A DNA stretch of 35,359 bases from CBEUVQ01 sp965546615 (GCA_965546615.1 CBEUVQ010000026.1:1-35359), one strand, 5' to 3'; positions 1 through 9,646 are shown, counted from the stretch's first letter. Program-made: numbers and translations. Notes: generated by a model not told the origin, from the sequence alone.

Positions 1-41
1 CTTTGTTCCTGCGGGGATAAAACTCTGCAGCATTCAGTCAT
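1..41 (-). CDS. N-terminus of an unidentified protein (runs off the window)
   Basis: The first 13 codons of a minus-strand gene are visible, reading MTECCRVLSPQEQ before the window edge. The ATG at 41-39 is preceded by a strong AGGAGGAG ribosome binding site six bases upstream, which is the main support for a real start. Too little is present to name a family. It would be the next gene downstream of tatC, but it is separated from it by a terminator and about 500 bases, so it is probably a separate transcript. Confidence 0.55.
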   Translation of the reverse strand, partial: MTECCRVLSPQEQ

Positions 42-530
42 GTCGATCTCCTCCTGTTGGATTTAATTTTTAACAGGCATAGCAGCCTGCGGCAGTATTT
101 TTGATACATTAACCGTTAAGTCAGCCGGTTGTTTTTACATTTTCGCTGCGGCATGTAATTACTTTCCCAGCTGCTGTTTGTATATCGCAAAAAGCATGCC
201 AGTTTTACAAAACCCGGAAATCGCCGGTATTATCGGGTTTTTCGCCGTCTTCGCCGCCGCCGGTTGCAGTTTTACAACGGGAGGAAAATGCGTATAAACG
301 TCGTACAGGCGACTATATTGTCAAAATAACTCTGCCTAGTTTGGCACAAGTGTTCACAAGCATCTCGTTGTAAATGCGCATAAGCGGTTGTTAAAATGCA
401 ACGAAAGCGGTGCCGGTTTGCCGCCCGGATTACATTTTTACATAAAAAGCACTTTATTTTTAAGGCGGCATCGATTGTACCGTCAGCAAGGAGTGTGCTT
501 GTTTTCTTAAGCGGATTTGTAATTTAATAT
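42..530. other. Intergenic region, no gene recognised
   Basis: About 490 bases lie between the terminator after tatC and the ribosome binding site of the gene at the left edge. No convincing coding frame was seen. There is one inverted repeat (AAAACCCG at 209-216 and CGGGTTTT at 234-241) that ends in a short T run on the plus strand, but no plus-strand gene precedes it. The promoter for the left-edge gene presumably lies here; no clear -35/-10 pair was found. Confidence 0.5.
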
Positions 531-560
531 AAAAAAAGAGAATGCCGTTTAAGCATTCTC
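531..560 (-). terminator. Intrinsic terminator of the fdh1-fdhE-tatC operon
   Basis: On the minus strand GAGAATGC pairs with GCATTCTC (8 bp, 7-base loop) and is followed by seven T residues. The stem begins inside the last codons of tatC and the stop codon lies in the loop, so the terminator overlaps the gene. Confidence 0.85.
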
Positions 561-1316
561 TTGTTCTTCCCGTTCTTCTTTTTCTTTTTTCTTGCGGGCG
601 CGCCATTCCACAAAACGCACGATTTGGGCACTCAGTTCATACAGCAGATACATCGGTGAAGCCATCAAAAGCGGCGTAATCATATCAGGGGTGGGCACAA
701 TCGCCGCAGATATTACCACCGAAACAAACAGCGCGTATTTGCGCTTACTGACCATAAACTTGTAGTTGATTACCCCAAGCTTAGCGAGGAAAAACGCCGC
801 CAGCGGCAGCTCAAACACCAAGCCGAAGGGCAGTAAAAACGTAACGGTAAAGGAAATGTATTTACCGATAGAAATCATCGGCAGCAGCTCCGGACCGCCG
901 AACTGCAGCAGAAACTTAATGCCTAAGTGATAAACGGCAAAAAAGCCGAACAGTATTCCGGCAATAAACAAAGTATAGGATAAAAAGATAAAAAAGGTAA
1001 AGTATATCCGCTCCATTTTGCGCAGTGCGGGGATAATAAAGCCCCAAAACTGCCACAGCGTCACCGGCAGCGCCGTTAAAAACCCTAAGAAAAAGGACAG
1101 CGTAATTTTGGTCATCAATGCTTCGGTGACACCGATGTACACAATTTCATTGCCGGTTGAAGTTATCGGTTCCAACAGTATTTTGAGAATGTGGTCGGCA
1201 AAGACCATACAGGCGACTGCTGCAATTAATGTAGCGACGAGCGAGATAATCAGTACTTTTCTCAGCTCTTCCAAATGTTCAAGCATTGACATTTCAACGT
1301 CCTGTGAAATGGTCAA
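549..1316 (-). CDS. tatC: Twin-arginine translocase subunit TatC
   Basis: TatC is the polytopic membrane receptor that recognises twin-arginine signal peptides and, with TatA, exports folded cofactor-containing proteins. The 255-aa product has the TatC signature LEHLEELRK near the N-terminus, about six hydrophobic segments, and a charged tail rich in Lys and Glu. It closes an operon that begins with a Tat-dependent formate dehydrogenase, so transporter and cargo are co-transcribed. The frame opens with TTG at 1316, only 3 bases after an AAAGGGGG element; an ATG at 1292 with a CAGGA element is an alternative start that would remove 8 residues. No tatB-like gene is seen, as is usual in Firmicutes with minimal TatAC systems. 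Confidence 0.95.
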   Translation of the reverse strand: MTISQDVEMSMLEHLEELRKVLIISLVATLIAAVACMVFADHILKILLEPITSTGNEIVYIGVTEALMTKITLSFFLGFLTALPVTLWQFWGFIIPALRKMERIYFTFFIFLSYTLFIAGILFGFFAVYHLGIKFLLQFGGPELLPMISIGKYISFTVTFLLPFGLVFELPLAAFFLAKLGVINYKFMVSKRKYALFVSVVISAAIVPTPDMITPLLMASPMYLLYELSAQIVRFVEWRARKKKEKEEREEQENA

Positions 1317-1347
1317 CGACCCCCTTTATGCCTCCGCCCGCGAGGCA

Positions 1348-2181
1348 TCAAACGCAGTTTTTTTCATCGCCGCGGTGATAGCCTTCGCTGACGGCCAGTT
1401 TGTCAAAGTCGGAGGTGGCAGCATCCTCACAGAACAAGTCTACTTCACCACACTCGCGTTCGTCAACTGTTTTTAGGTATGTTTTGCAATTTTCACATAA
1501 ATAAAGCCGATACTGCTTGTAACCTTCCGGCGTAACAAAAGACAGTTTATCGCTGTCTTGGGTGCCGCAGTACGGGCAGCCTATTCTTAAATAGCCCCAC
1601 TCTGATTCGCAGCGGCCGCAGTACAGCCTGCGCTTGCCGTATTTGCCTGTCAGTTTCGCCATTACCGGGCGTTCGCCGCACACCGGGCAGTACCCTCTGC
1701 TCCATTTATCCCACGGCAGCTGTTTGCTTACCGCCGCAGCATAGCTGCGCAAAAAAAGCCGCGCGGTATTATCTGCCAAAAAGCGAAACATTTCTTCCGA
1801 AATGTTCAGCTTGTCCGCCCACTGCTTCTGCGCGGCAGCATCGTTTTTTATCACCGCCTGCTGCAGTTCCGCCGGTTCTTCGCCTGTCAGCCCTTCGATC
1901 AGCGGCAGAATTTCTTCAGAAAGAGGCTGCGGCCCGGGCTGCCGTTTCAGGCAGGCCCGAACCACAGCGTTTAACACTTCCGAAAACCGCTTCTGATCGA
2001 TGCGGGGTTGTACCAGCGTCAGCACCGGCTTTCCTTCCAGCCAGCGCGCTTTAACTTCATCTGTCAAAACTTCATTCCACTCTATGGAGAGCAGTTTGTC
2101 TTCCAAATCCACTAAATCGGCATAAAATTCAGCTTTTTTGTTGGCAGTTGCATTTGCTTCTGCTGTTTTTTCTTTCTCCAT
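1348..2181 (-). CDS. fdhE: Formate dehydrogenase accessory protein FdhE
   Basis: FdhE is a cytoplasmic rubredoxin-like accessory factor that binds the catalytic subunit of respiratory formate dehydrogenases and is needed for their activity before Tat export. The product (277 aa from this start) carries four CxxC pairs in its second half (CPVC, CGRC, CPYC, CENC), the FdhE metal-binding pattern. It follows the nrfD gene of module 1 directly and precedes tatC. An upstream in-frame ATG at 2199 abuts the nrfD stop codon but has no ribosome binding site. The ATG at 2181 has AAAGGGG eight bases upstream, so it is preferred. Module 2 has no fdhE, so this copy probably serves both dehydrogenases. Confidence 0.93.
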   Translation of the reverse strand: MEKEKTAEANATANKKAEFYADLVDLEDKLLSIEWNEVLTDEVKARWLEGKPVLTLVQPRIDQKRFSEVLNAVVRACLKRQPGPQPLSEEILPLIEGLTGEEPAELQQAVIKNDAAAQKQWADKLNISEEMFRFLADNTARLFLRSYAAAVSKQLPWDKWSRGYCPVCGERPVMAKLTGKYGKRRLYCGRCESEWGYLRIGCPYCGTQDSDKLSFVTPEGYKQYRLYLCENCKTYLKTVDERECGEVDLFCEDAATSDFDKLAVSEGYHRGDEKNCV

Positions 2182-2199
2182 CAGAGCAGCCCCTTTCAT

Positions 2200-3333
2200 C
2201 TATGCAGTTTCTGATTCGTGTTTGTGTTCACCTAAAATATTGAAGTTTTCAGCTATAAACAGGTAAGCGAGTACACCGGCGGAGCACAGCCCGATAGTAA
2301 CGGCAAATTCCATCCAGGACGGGAAGTAGCCCGGGCCAAGCGCTTGATACATTCCGGTAAATACTACGTTCATCCGGTTGATGACCACACCCGCCGCGGT
2401 AAACAAACCAAAGGCAAACAAGCCGCTTCTCGTTGCGGTGTATGAGGTGAAGCACATGATTATAGGAATGATAACACCAATTATCATTTCCAGCAAGAAC
2501 ATATTTGACTCCAACCCGCCGGCAAACACATAGCCAAATGCGCCGCGGTTGACTAAGTCGAGAATTCTCCAGGCGAGGTAAATCACCATCAGTACACCGG
2601 AAATGCGCGCCAAGCTGCGCAGCACTTTGATGTCCACCTCGTGATTTAACGCTTTACCGGCCAGCGTGGTTTCAATGCAGATCATCGCCGGGCCGACAAA
2701 GAACGATGACATCATAAAGAACAGCGGGATAAACGGCGACCACCACAGCGGATGCAGCTTACCCACTTCAATTAAATACAGGCCGCCCAGTGATGATTGG
2801 TGCATTGTCGGCAGCAGCACGCCGACAATCAGCAGCACCGGCATAATCTTTTTAAAGAAGCCGTGCCATTTGGTGCAGACGCGTTCGGTGGCGATTTCGC
2901 CGAATTCCAGCACCTGCACTAATGTATACAGCGAAACACACCAGAAAACTTCAAACAGCACCGAGTGATAGCCCCACGACACAAACGGACGCCAGAAGTT
3001 GAACCACTGACCGATGTCTAAGAACAAGCCGGCCATCACCAGTAAGTAGCCCAGCAGCGAGGTGAGCATCGCACTGCGGCCGATAGCGTTAAATTGGCTG
3101 CGGTGCATGATGTGCACAATCAAGGCGGTGCTGTAGCCGCCGCCCGCCAGCGCCACACCGGTCAGCACGTCAAAACCGATCCACAAGCCCCACGGCCATT
3201 CGTCGTTTAGGTTGGTCACGATACTCAATCCGGTGGCCAAGCGGAAAACTGCCAGCGCACCGGCAAGCAGTGCCAGCACAATCATTACTTTGCGCGCCGG
3301 CGTCATTTTAAAACTCCATTTTTGAGCTGCCAT
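2200..3333 (-). CDS. NrfD/PsrC-family membrane subunit of formate dehydrogenase 1
   Basis: NrfD-type proteins are multi-span membrane subunits that exchange electrons with menaquinone, or couple electron flow to the membrane, in molybdoenzyme complexes; they bind no haem. The product (377 aa) has many hydrophobic segments and the block ALAGGGYSTALIVHIMHR shared with two paralogues in this window (7643-8788 and 12579-13706). The start at 3333 was chosen because the protein then begins MAAQKWSFKMTP, matching MAATTQKWSFRMTP and MSAEKWSFRITP of the paralogues, and because GGGAGGG lies eight bases upstream. An upstream ATG would add only eight unconserved residues. It is third in the fdhA-fdhB-nrfD-fdhE-tatC operon and ends immediately before fdhE. 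Confidence 0.92.
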   Translation of the reverse strand: MAAQKWSFKMTPARKVMIVLALLAGALAVFRLATGLSIVTNLNDEWPWGLWIGFDVLTGVALAGGGYSTALIVHIMHRSQFNAIGRSAMLTSLLGYLLVMAGLFLDIGQWFNFWRPFVSWGYHSVLFEVFWCVSLYTLVQVLEFGEIATERVCTKWHGFFKKIMPVLLIVGVLLPTMHQSSLGGLYLIEVGKLHPLWWSPFIPLFFMMSSFFVGPAMICIETTLAGKALNHEVDIKVLRSLARISGVLMVIYLAWRILDLVNRGAFGYVFAGGLESNMFLLEMIIGVIIPIIMCFTSYTATRSGLFAFGLFTAAGVVINRMNVVFTGMYQALGPGYFPSWMEFAVTIGLCSAGVLAYLFIAENFNILGEHKHESETA

Positions 3334-3379
3334 TATTATATCCCTCCCGGTAACCAAAGATTAGAAACCGTCATCATCG

Positions 3380-4186
3380 CTAAGCACCGACATTTTTATT
3401 TTGGTCTTTGGCGACATCACTCCGGCGCTTGGTGTAAATATACATCAAGGTCAAAAGGCCGCCCCAAGCGGCGATAACCGCCGGTGTGTATTTCAGGTAG
3501 TCGTGGGTATACTCCGGCAGCGGTGTTTCGGTCACGTCGGTGCGGAAACCGAACGTTTCAAACGGCACATCGGAAATGTACAGCCATGATGTTCCGCCGG
3601 CCTCTTTTTCACCGTAAATATGCTTTACATAAGCGGGGTTTTCATTGATGCGCTGCCGCGCTTCTTGAATTAATTCATCCCGCTCGCCGAACTTAAGCGC
3701 ACCGGTGGGACATGTGTCGACACATGCCGGCGCCTGATTGTGCCCGATGCGGTCGTATTTGCCGTTGGGGTCAAAGCAGAACTGGCATTTAGATACCAAC
3801 GGAAAGGTTTTATCCCACTGGTATTTGGGAATATAAAACGGGCAGGCCAGCATGCAGTAGCGGCAGCCGACGCACAAGCTGGGGTTGTATACCACCGCTC
3901 CCTCCGGAGTTTTATACAGCGCTTTGGCAAAACAGGCGGAAGCACAGGCAGGTTCTAAGCAGTGCAAACATTGCTGTTTGGCAAACCGCAGTGTATCCTC
4001 ACCGTCTTTTTTCGCTGCCCGATGCAGCACGGTGGTATAAGTATAGCCGTCAAGTTTCGCCGGAAAACCGAGATTATTATCAAACTCAGGAATACTTGAA
4101 GGCAGGTCGTTCCACTGTTTGCAGGCCGTTTGGCAGGCCTTGCAGCCCATACATCTTGTAATATCCACTAATACGCCTTTAGACAA
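3380..4186 (-). CDS. fdhB: Four-cluster iron-sulfur subunit of formate dehydrogenase 1
   Basis: This is the electron-transfer subunit that passes electrons from the molybdopterin subunit to the membrane NrfD protein. The 268-aa product has an N-terminal CxxCxxCxxxC ligand set (Cys12, 15, 18, 22) and three further Cys clusters (around CLHCLEPAC, CVGCRYCMLAC and CQFC/CVDTCP), the pattern for four [4Fe-4S] clusters in the FdnH/HybA family. Near the C-terminus is a single hydrophobic anchor (YTPAVIAAWGGLLTLMYIY) followed by KRR. There is no signal peptide, so it is probably exported bound to FdhA through the Tat signal of that partner. It starts with TTG, eight bases after GGGGG, 12 bases after the fdhA stop. 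Confidence 0.92.
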   Translation of the reverse strand: MSKGVLVDITRCMGCKACQTACKQWNDLPSSIPEFDNNLGFPAKLDGYTYTTVLHRAAKKDGEDTLRFAKQQCLHCLEPACASACFAKALYKTPEGAVVYNPSLCVGCRYCMLACPFYIPKYQWDKTFPLVSKCQFCFDPNGKYDRIGHNQAPACVDTCPTGALKFGERDELIQEARQRINENPAYVKHIYGEKEAGGTSWLYISDVPFETFGFRTDVTETPLPEYTHDYLKYTPAVIAAWGGLLTLMYIYTKRRSDVAKDQNKNVGA

Positions 4187-4198
4187 TGTTCACACCCC

Positions 4199-7100
4199 CT
4201 ACGCCTTTTTGACATTGCACAGAAATGCCTTGTACTCCGGAATGCTGGTATTGGCATCGCCGACAGCCGGCGTGATGTCGTTGGCGGTCGCTCCGGTGGC
4301 CAACCCCTGATACCCCCAGTGCCAAGGCATGCCGATTACTTCTATTTTTTTGCCGTTTATCACCAGCGGCTTAACTACCGGCAGCACCGACGCCCTCGCC
4401 TTAATGGCGCCGCGCACCGTTTCCACAATTATTTCATCGCCCGGCATAATGCCCTTTTCTTTCGCCAGGCTTTCCGAAACCGATACCCACATCCACGGGC
4501 CGATTTCCACCAGCGACGGGCAGTTGCGGGTTACCGCACCGCTTTGGTAGTGTTCAATCTGCCGGTGAGTGGTGGCAACGATGGGATAAGCGGCATCACC
4601 CACCTGCGCCAGCTTCGACCATTCGCCTTTAAATTTGGCAGCACACGGGTTGTTCTGCTGTTTCGAGAAGATGTTTTCCACCGGGCTTTCCATCGGTTCG
4701 TAATGCTCGGGGAACGGTCCGTCGGCCATGCCGTTGGCAAACAAGCGGCCGACACCTTCCGGCTGCATAATGAACGGCGCTTTCGCCGTTTCTTCCGGCG
4801 GCTTGGCGGCGGCAAAGTCGGGCACGTCGTTGGCAATCCATTTTTCTCCCGTCCACTTAAACAGCGCCCGTTTTTCATCCCACGGCCTGCCGGCGGGGTC
4901 GGCTGAGCAGCGGTTGTATAAAATGCGGCGGTTAACCGGCCAGCAGTACGAATATTTTAAGTAGCTGCCCAGTCCGCTGTCTTCGGTGCTGCGCCGCCTG
5001 CAGTTGGGTATTTTCAGTTCGGGGTCGATCGCCATGTAGCCGGCGTAAATCCACATGCCGCAGACGGTGGAACCGTCGTCGGTCAGCTTGCCGAAGGTAG
5101 TCAGCGGCTCGCTTTCTCTGCCGTCCACAAAGCCGTTGATTTCCACCGCAATTTTTTCGATATCCGGCTCTTCTTCACCGTGCGGGTTGTCGTATTCCCA
5201 ATACAGCCCCATAATAGGATCGGGGAACACGCCGCCGTTTTTGTATTCCTCTTTAATCGCTTTAAATAATTCGTAAGCTATCCACAAATCGCTCTTTGCT
5301 TCTCCCGGAGGATTAACCGCCTGATAGCGCCACTGAATCCAGCGGCCGCTGTTGGTTACCGTTCCTTCTTTTTCAAAAGAGAAGGCGGCGGGCAGCAAAA
5401 AGCATTCCGTCTTGATGTCGGCAGGATTGACATCAGGGGCATGCCAAAAAGCGGCGGTTTCCGTTTCAAACAAATCAACAACCACCAGCCACTTCAGCTT
5501 TTCCATCGCCCGGCGTTCAAAGGCCGCTCCCGGGCCGCCGACCGCCGGGTTCTGCCCCCACGCAATCAGCCCGTCAACGCTGCCTTCCGCCATCTGCTGG
5601 AAGATGCCCATGTGGCTGCGGTTTTTACCGTCTACCTTCGGCAGCCAGTCAAAACAGAAGTCGTTTTCTTTTTTCGCATTATCGCGGTAAAACGCCTTTA
5701 AAAGACTGATTAAAAACTTCGGCTTGTTGCTCCAATAGCCGCTTGCTGGCGTTTCTTTATTGATGTAATCCGCTAAGTTTTTATGTTTGGTGGCGTTGGG
5801 CACACCAAGATATCCCGGCAGCAGGTGGCTGAGCATCGCCAAGTCGGTGGAACCCTGCACGTTGGATTCGCCGCGCTGAGCGTTGACGCCGCCGCCCGGC
5901 ACCCCAACATTGCCCAGCAAAAGCTGCAGCATGGCACACGCTCTTACGTTTTGCGAACCGTAGGTGTGCTGAGTGACCCCCATGGCGTAAATAATGTTGC
6001 CTGCTTTACCGGGCACACCGGTAGAAGCAAAGGTTTTGCACACTTCGATGTAAACATCTTTCGGCACCCCGGTTACCCGACTGACGCTGTCGATATCGTA
6101 GCGGCTGAGATGCTTTTTCAGCAGCTGGAACACGCACTGCGGGTGCTGCAGAGTGGGGTCTTTTTTCACCGTTTCGCCGTCTGCCTGATACTGCCAGGTT
6201 TTTTTGTCGTAAACAAACTTGCCGTCTTTTAACACGCCGCCGGAAAACAGGCCGTCATGAAAGCCGAATTCCGGATTAACTAAGTAAGCGGCGTTGGTAT
6301 AGTTGGCAACATATTCTTTATGATAAAGGTTGTTTTGTACTGCATAATTCATAATGCCCAGCAAAAACGGAATGTCGGTGCCGGGGCGCAGGCGGGCAAA
6401 AATATCGGCATGAGCGGCTGACTTGGTCAACCTGGGGTCGGCGACAATCAGTTTTGCCCCTCTGGTTTTTTTGGCAACGCCAATCCAGCGCATTGCCTGC
6501 GGGTGAGTTTCGGCCGAGTTGGAGCCGATCATTAAAAATACATCGGTATTCTTATAATCGATAAAGTGATTGGTCATTGCACCGCGTCCGAAAGAGTTGG
6601 CCAGACCGGCCACTGTCGAGGAATGTCAGAGACGGGCATGGTGCTCAATGTTGATAATGCCCAGCGCCCGAAACATTTTGTGCAGCAGGTAGTTTTCTTC
6701 GTTGTCCAGCGAAGCGCTGCCCAGGGTATTAATGGCGGTTGTGCGGTTTACCCTCACCCCGTTTTCATCAACGTGCTGAAAGGTATTGTCGCGGGTTTCT
6801 TTAATGCGCTTTGCCACTTCACGCAGTATCCACTGCCAATCTTTTTCTTCCCATTTGCTGCTTCCCGGCGCACGGTACAGCGGCTTGGTGATCCTTCTGG
6901 GGTTAATCACCCGCCGGCCCTCTTTGTCAACAACGTTATAAGTATCAATAATACCGTTTCCTTTGGGGCACAGCGTTCCCTGATTGATGGGATGATCGGG
7001 ATCACCTTCCGCAAAAACAATGCGGTCGTTTGTGGAATAAAGCAGAATGCCGCAGCCGCAGCCGCAGTAAGCGCAAACGGTAAATGTCTCTTTTAACTTG

Positions 7101-7234
7101 GTCAGCTTGGTTGCCAAACTGCCGTTGGTCAAGCTGCCTGCCTGAGCGGCGGCGGCAGGACTGCCAAACAGCGTCAAACCGACGGTGCCCAAGCCTAAGT
7201 TTCTAAGAAAATCTCGTCTGCTTACTCTACTCAT
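4199..7234 (-). CDS. fdhA: Selenocysteine-containing formate dehydrogenase 1, catalytic subunit
   Basis: This is the molybdenum or tungsten bis-MGD subunit that oxidises formate to CO2 (or reduces CO2) on the outer face of the membrane. It is one gene of 1011 residues read through a UGA at 6628-6626, which inserts selenocysteine at position 203. The context RL-U-HSSTVAGLANSFGRGAMTN matches the active site of FdnG/FdhF enzymes, and the UGA is followed by a SECIS-like hairpin. Residues 5-12 (SRRDFLRN) form a Tat motif followed by a hydrophobic stretch and alanines. Cys54, Cys57, Cys61 and Cys89 are the expected [4Fe-4S] ligands. The length matches FdnG. An AAGGGGG element lies 12 bases before the ATG. 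If UGA is taken as stop, the gene appears as two ORFs of 202 and about 804 residues. It is nearly collinear with the copy at 14589-17624. Confidence 0.95.
6598..6628 (-). promoter_or_regulatory. Selenocysteine UGA codon and bacterial SECIS element in fdhA1
   Basis: The UGA (6628-6626) is followed 13 bases later by a hairpin: TGGCC at 6612-6608, loop GGTCT at 6607-6603, and GGCCA at 6602-6598. A five-base GGUCU apical loop at this distance is the feature recognised by SelB in Escherichia coli fdhF. The reading frame stays open and conserved across the UGA. Confidence 0.9.
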
Positions 7235-7317
7235 GTTTCAATATAACCCCCTTTGGACACTATCCTGAATATCCCGGAGTTCGCCTTATCTTTTTTTACG
7301 GCGGATTATTTTTTAAC

Positions 7318-7416
7318 TCACTTTTCAAAATGTTTAATCATTTCAACCGAGTCCTGCCCTTCGCAGCTATGCTTAAAAACCGCTTTCTGCACTTCCCTCC
7401 CTTCATCATTATTCAC
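7318..7416 (-). CDS. Possible small cysteine-containing protein upstream of fdhA1
   Basis: A short frame (32 residues from GTG at 7416, beginning VNNDEGREVQKAVFKHSC) ends 83 bases before the fdhA1 start. A GGGGG run lies four bases before the GTG, which is a tight spacing. The same frame stays open back to a stop at 7537-7539 with protein-like composition (for example CAARSAEIKRQFGIKKAAG) but has no ATG, GTG or TTG in a suitable place there. It may be a leader peptide, a small accessory protein with a non-standard start, or the tail of a decayed gene. No family is recognised. It lies between the hydrogenase terminator and fdhA1, so it would be co-transcribed with fdhA1. Confidence 0.3.
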   Translation of the reverse strand: MNNDEGREVQKAVFKHSCEGQDSVEMIKHFEK

Positions 7417-7591
7417 ACAACCCCCTAAGCCTGCTGCTTTTTTAATACCGAACTGCCGCTTAATTTCGGCAGACCGAGCAGCGCAATTTGTCGAAAAAGA
7501 AAAAATATTGAAAATTTTTTCTTCCCACTTAACCCGTTATGTTTAATTTTCCATGCCAGGTAAGTTATGTTTTATGTATATTGTTAGACAC

Positions 7592-7627
7592 AAAAAAAAT
7601 ATTCCCTTCTTTGCCGAAGGGAATATT
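7592..7627 (-). terminator. Intrinsic terminator of the hydrogenase operon
   Basis: On the minus strand a 12-bp stem (AATATTCCCTTC with GAAGGGAATATT, arms 7616-7627 and 7598-7609) is followed by a run of T. It lies just downstream of hydC and isolates the hydrogenase operon from fdhA1. The T-rich sequence on the other side could make it work in both directions. Confidence 0.9.
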
Positions 7628-7642
7628 TTTTAATTTTTTGAG

Positions 7643-8788
7643 TTAGCCTGCCTGTTCGGCATGCTCTTCTTCTTCGTGACCTAAAATGCTGAAATTCTCT
7701 ACAATGAAGCAGTATGCCAAAATACCGCCGGCCACCAAACCGATGGATACCGCAAGCTCCATCCAGGACGGAATGTAGCCAGGGCCGTAGTAGTTAACCA
7801 TACCGGTAATTACCACGTTTAAGCGGTTGATGATTATACCGATGGATGTCAGTGCACCGTAAAGCACCAGACCGGCACGTGATCTGCTCATCGGGCTGAA
7901 CACAATGATCAGCGGCAGAATAATGCCGAAGAACATTTCAATTTGGAACATGTTAGATTCCAGCCCGCCGGCAAACACGTACTGCAGAGCGTCACGGTTA
8001 GCGAGATCGACAATCTTCCACACCAGGTAAATCAGCATCAAAACACCGCCGATGCGGGCAAGGCTGCGCAGTACTTTTACGTCAACCTGGTGGTTAAATG
8101 CTCTGCCGGCCAGCGAGGTTTCCACGCACACCATTGCCGGTCCGACAAAGAACGAAGACATCATAAAGAACAGCGGAATAAATGGTGACCACCACAGCGG
8201 GTGCAGTTTGCCTACTTCAATTAAGTACAGGCCGCCCAGTGATGATTGGTGCATGGTGGGCAGCAGCACGCCGACAACCAGCAGCACCGGCATAATTGCC
8301 TTGAAGAAGCCGTGCAGCGGTTTGGCCACCCTCTCGGTGACAATTTCACCGAACTCTAACAGCTGAACCAATGTGTACAGCGAAACACACCAGAAAACTT
8401 CAAACAGTACAGAGTGATAACCCCAGGATACAAACGGCCGCCAGAAGTTGAACCACTGACCGACATCAAGGAACAACCCGGCTAAAACCAGCAGGTAACC
8501 CAGCAGTGATGTTACCATTGCACTGCGAGCAATAGCGTTAAACTGACTGCGGTGCATAATGTGCACAATTAACGCGGTACTGTAACCGCCACCGGCCAAT
8601 GCAACACCGGTGAGCACGTCAAAACCGATCCACAATCCCCAGGGCCACTCGTCATTTAAGTTTGTAGTAGGCCCTAAGCCAACAACTAAACGGTATACTG
8701 CCACAGCAGCAGCTAAACCGGCTAAAATCAACAGTAAAAATCTGACGGGAGTCATTCTGAAACTCCATTTTTGTGTCGTTGCCGCCAC
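7643..8788 (-). CDS. NrfD/PsrC-family membrane subunit of the [FeFe] hydrogenase module
   Basis: This is an integral membrane subunit of the NrfD/HybB type, expected to link the exported hydrogenase and its iron-sulfur partner to the quinone pool. The 381-aa product is very similar along its whole length to the NrfD proteins of the two formate dehydrogenase modules (shared blocks NLNDEWPWGLWIGFDVLTG and MHQSSLGGLYLIEVGKLHP). It ends in a charged tail (HEEEEHAEQAG). The start is GTG at 8788, nine bases after GGGGG. It is last in hydA-hydB-hydC and is followed at once by a strong terminator. The gene symbol is left empty because no standard name is certain. Confidence 0.9.
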   Translation of the reverse strand: MAATTQKWSFRMTPVRFLLLILAGLAAAVAVYRLVVGLGPTTNLNDEWPWGLWIGFDVLTGVALAGGGYSTALIVHIMHRSQFNAIARSAMVTSLLGYLLVLAGLFLDVGQWFNFWRPFVSWGYHSVLFEVFWCVSLYTLVQLLEFGEIVTERVAKPLHGFFKAIMPVLLVVGVLLPTMHQSSLGGLYLIEVGKLHPLWWSPFIPLFFMMSSFFVGPAMVCVETSLAGRAFNHQVDVKVLRSLARIGGVLMLIYLVWKIVDLANRDALQYVFAGGLESNMFQIEMFFGIILPLIIVFSPMSRSRAGLVLYGALTSIGIIINRLNVVITGMVNYYGPGYIPSWMELAVSIGLVAGGILAYCFIVENFSILGHEEEEHAEQAG

Positions 8789-8839
8789 TTAGATTTACCC
8801 CCTTTTATTAACTAATTATTAAGTCAGCCGCACATCTGC

Positions 8840-9622
8840 CTACATTGATACATCTTTGTTTTCTTCTTTAGCAATTTCATTGCGCCGTTTGGTGTAGACA
8901 TACATTCCGGTTAACAGCGCACCCCAACCTACGATGACATACGGGGTATATTTTAAGAAGCTGTGACTGTAATGTGACAGCGGGGTGGTGGTAACATCGG
9001 TACGGAAGCCCAGCTGCTCAAAGGGAACATCGGAAATATACATCCAAGATGTACCGCCGGCTTCTTTTTCACCGTAGATGTGCTTGACGTATCTGTTGTC
9101 GCTTTCCACCAGCTGACGGGCTTCTGCCAGCAGCTCATCGCGCTCACCGAACTTCATTACGTTGGTGGGGCAAACGCTGACGCAGGAAGGAGCTTGCCCT
9201 TCAGCCACTTTGGTGGAGCACATTTGACATTTCTGCACCAACGGGAAAGCTGCATCCCATTGATATTTGGGAATATCAAACGGGCAGGCAATCATGCAGT
9301 AACGGCAGCCGACGCACAGGTGCGGGTAGTAAATAACCGGTCCTTCCGGCGTTTTTTGGAACGCCTTGGCAAAACAGGCGGAAGCACAGGCCGGGTCTTC
9401 ACAGTGCAGGCACTGCTCTTTTACAAACCGCCAAACCGGCTTGCCGTCCTTTTCTACCTGGTTCAACGCCACCGTTGTCCAGTTTTTATCGGTAAGCTTA
9501 GGTTCTATGCCCACAGCAGGATTATTCTTATCATATTCTAAATCATTCCACAGTTTACAAGCTACGGAACAGCTGCCGCAGCCAACACATTTTGTTAAAT
9601 CCACCAGTACAGCTTTACTCAT
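8840..9622 (-). CDS. Four-cluster iron-sulfur subunit of the [FeFe] hydrogenase module
   Basis: This HybA/FdnH-type electron carrier of 260 aa has an N-terminal CxxCxxCxxxC set (Cys12, 15, 18, 22) and three further Cys clusters (CLHCEDPAC, CVGCRYCMIAC, CQMC with CVSVCP). A C-terminal hydrophobic anchor (YTPYVIVGWGALLTGMYVY) precedes KRR. It differs from the two FdhB proteins mainly in a shorter linker after CQMC. The start ATG has GGGAGGTG upstream. It lies 24 bases after hydA and 51 bases before the NrfD gene. It most likely carries electrons between HydA and the membrane subunit, and is exported by riding on the Tat signal of HydA. Confidence 0.9.
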   Translation of the reverse strand: MSKAVLVDLTKCVGCGSCSVACKLWNDLEYDKNNPAVGIEPKLTDKNWTTVALNQVEKDGKPVWRFVKEQCLHCEDPACASACFAKAFQKTPEGPVIYYPHLCVGCRYCMIACPFDIPKYQWDAAFPLVQKCQMCSTKVAEGQAPSCVSVCPTNVMKFGERDELLAEARQLVESDNRYVKHIYGEKEAGGTSWMYISDVPFEQLGFRTDVTTTPLSHYSHSFLKYTPYVIVGWGALLTGMYVYTKRRNEIAKEENKDVSM

Positions 9623-9646
9623 TTATTTTCACCTCCCGAATGATGA

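Noticed and set aside
6598..6640. fdhA1 split by a stop codon, read as a frameshift or pseudogene
   Set aside because: The stop is a UGA at the catalytic position, the frame does not change, and a SECIS-type hairpin follows. The same holds at 16988-17018 in fdhA2.
7253..7546. 97-residue plus-strand frame opposite the fdhA1 upstream region
   Set aside because: Antisense to the whole operon direction, with no ribosome binding site; the minus-strand frame is more protein-like.
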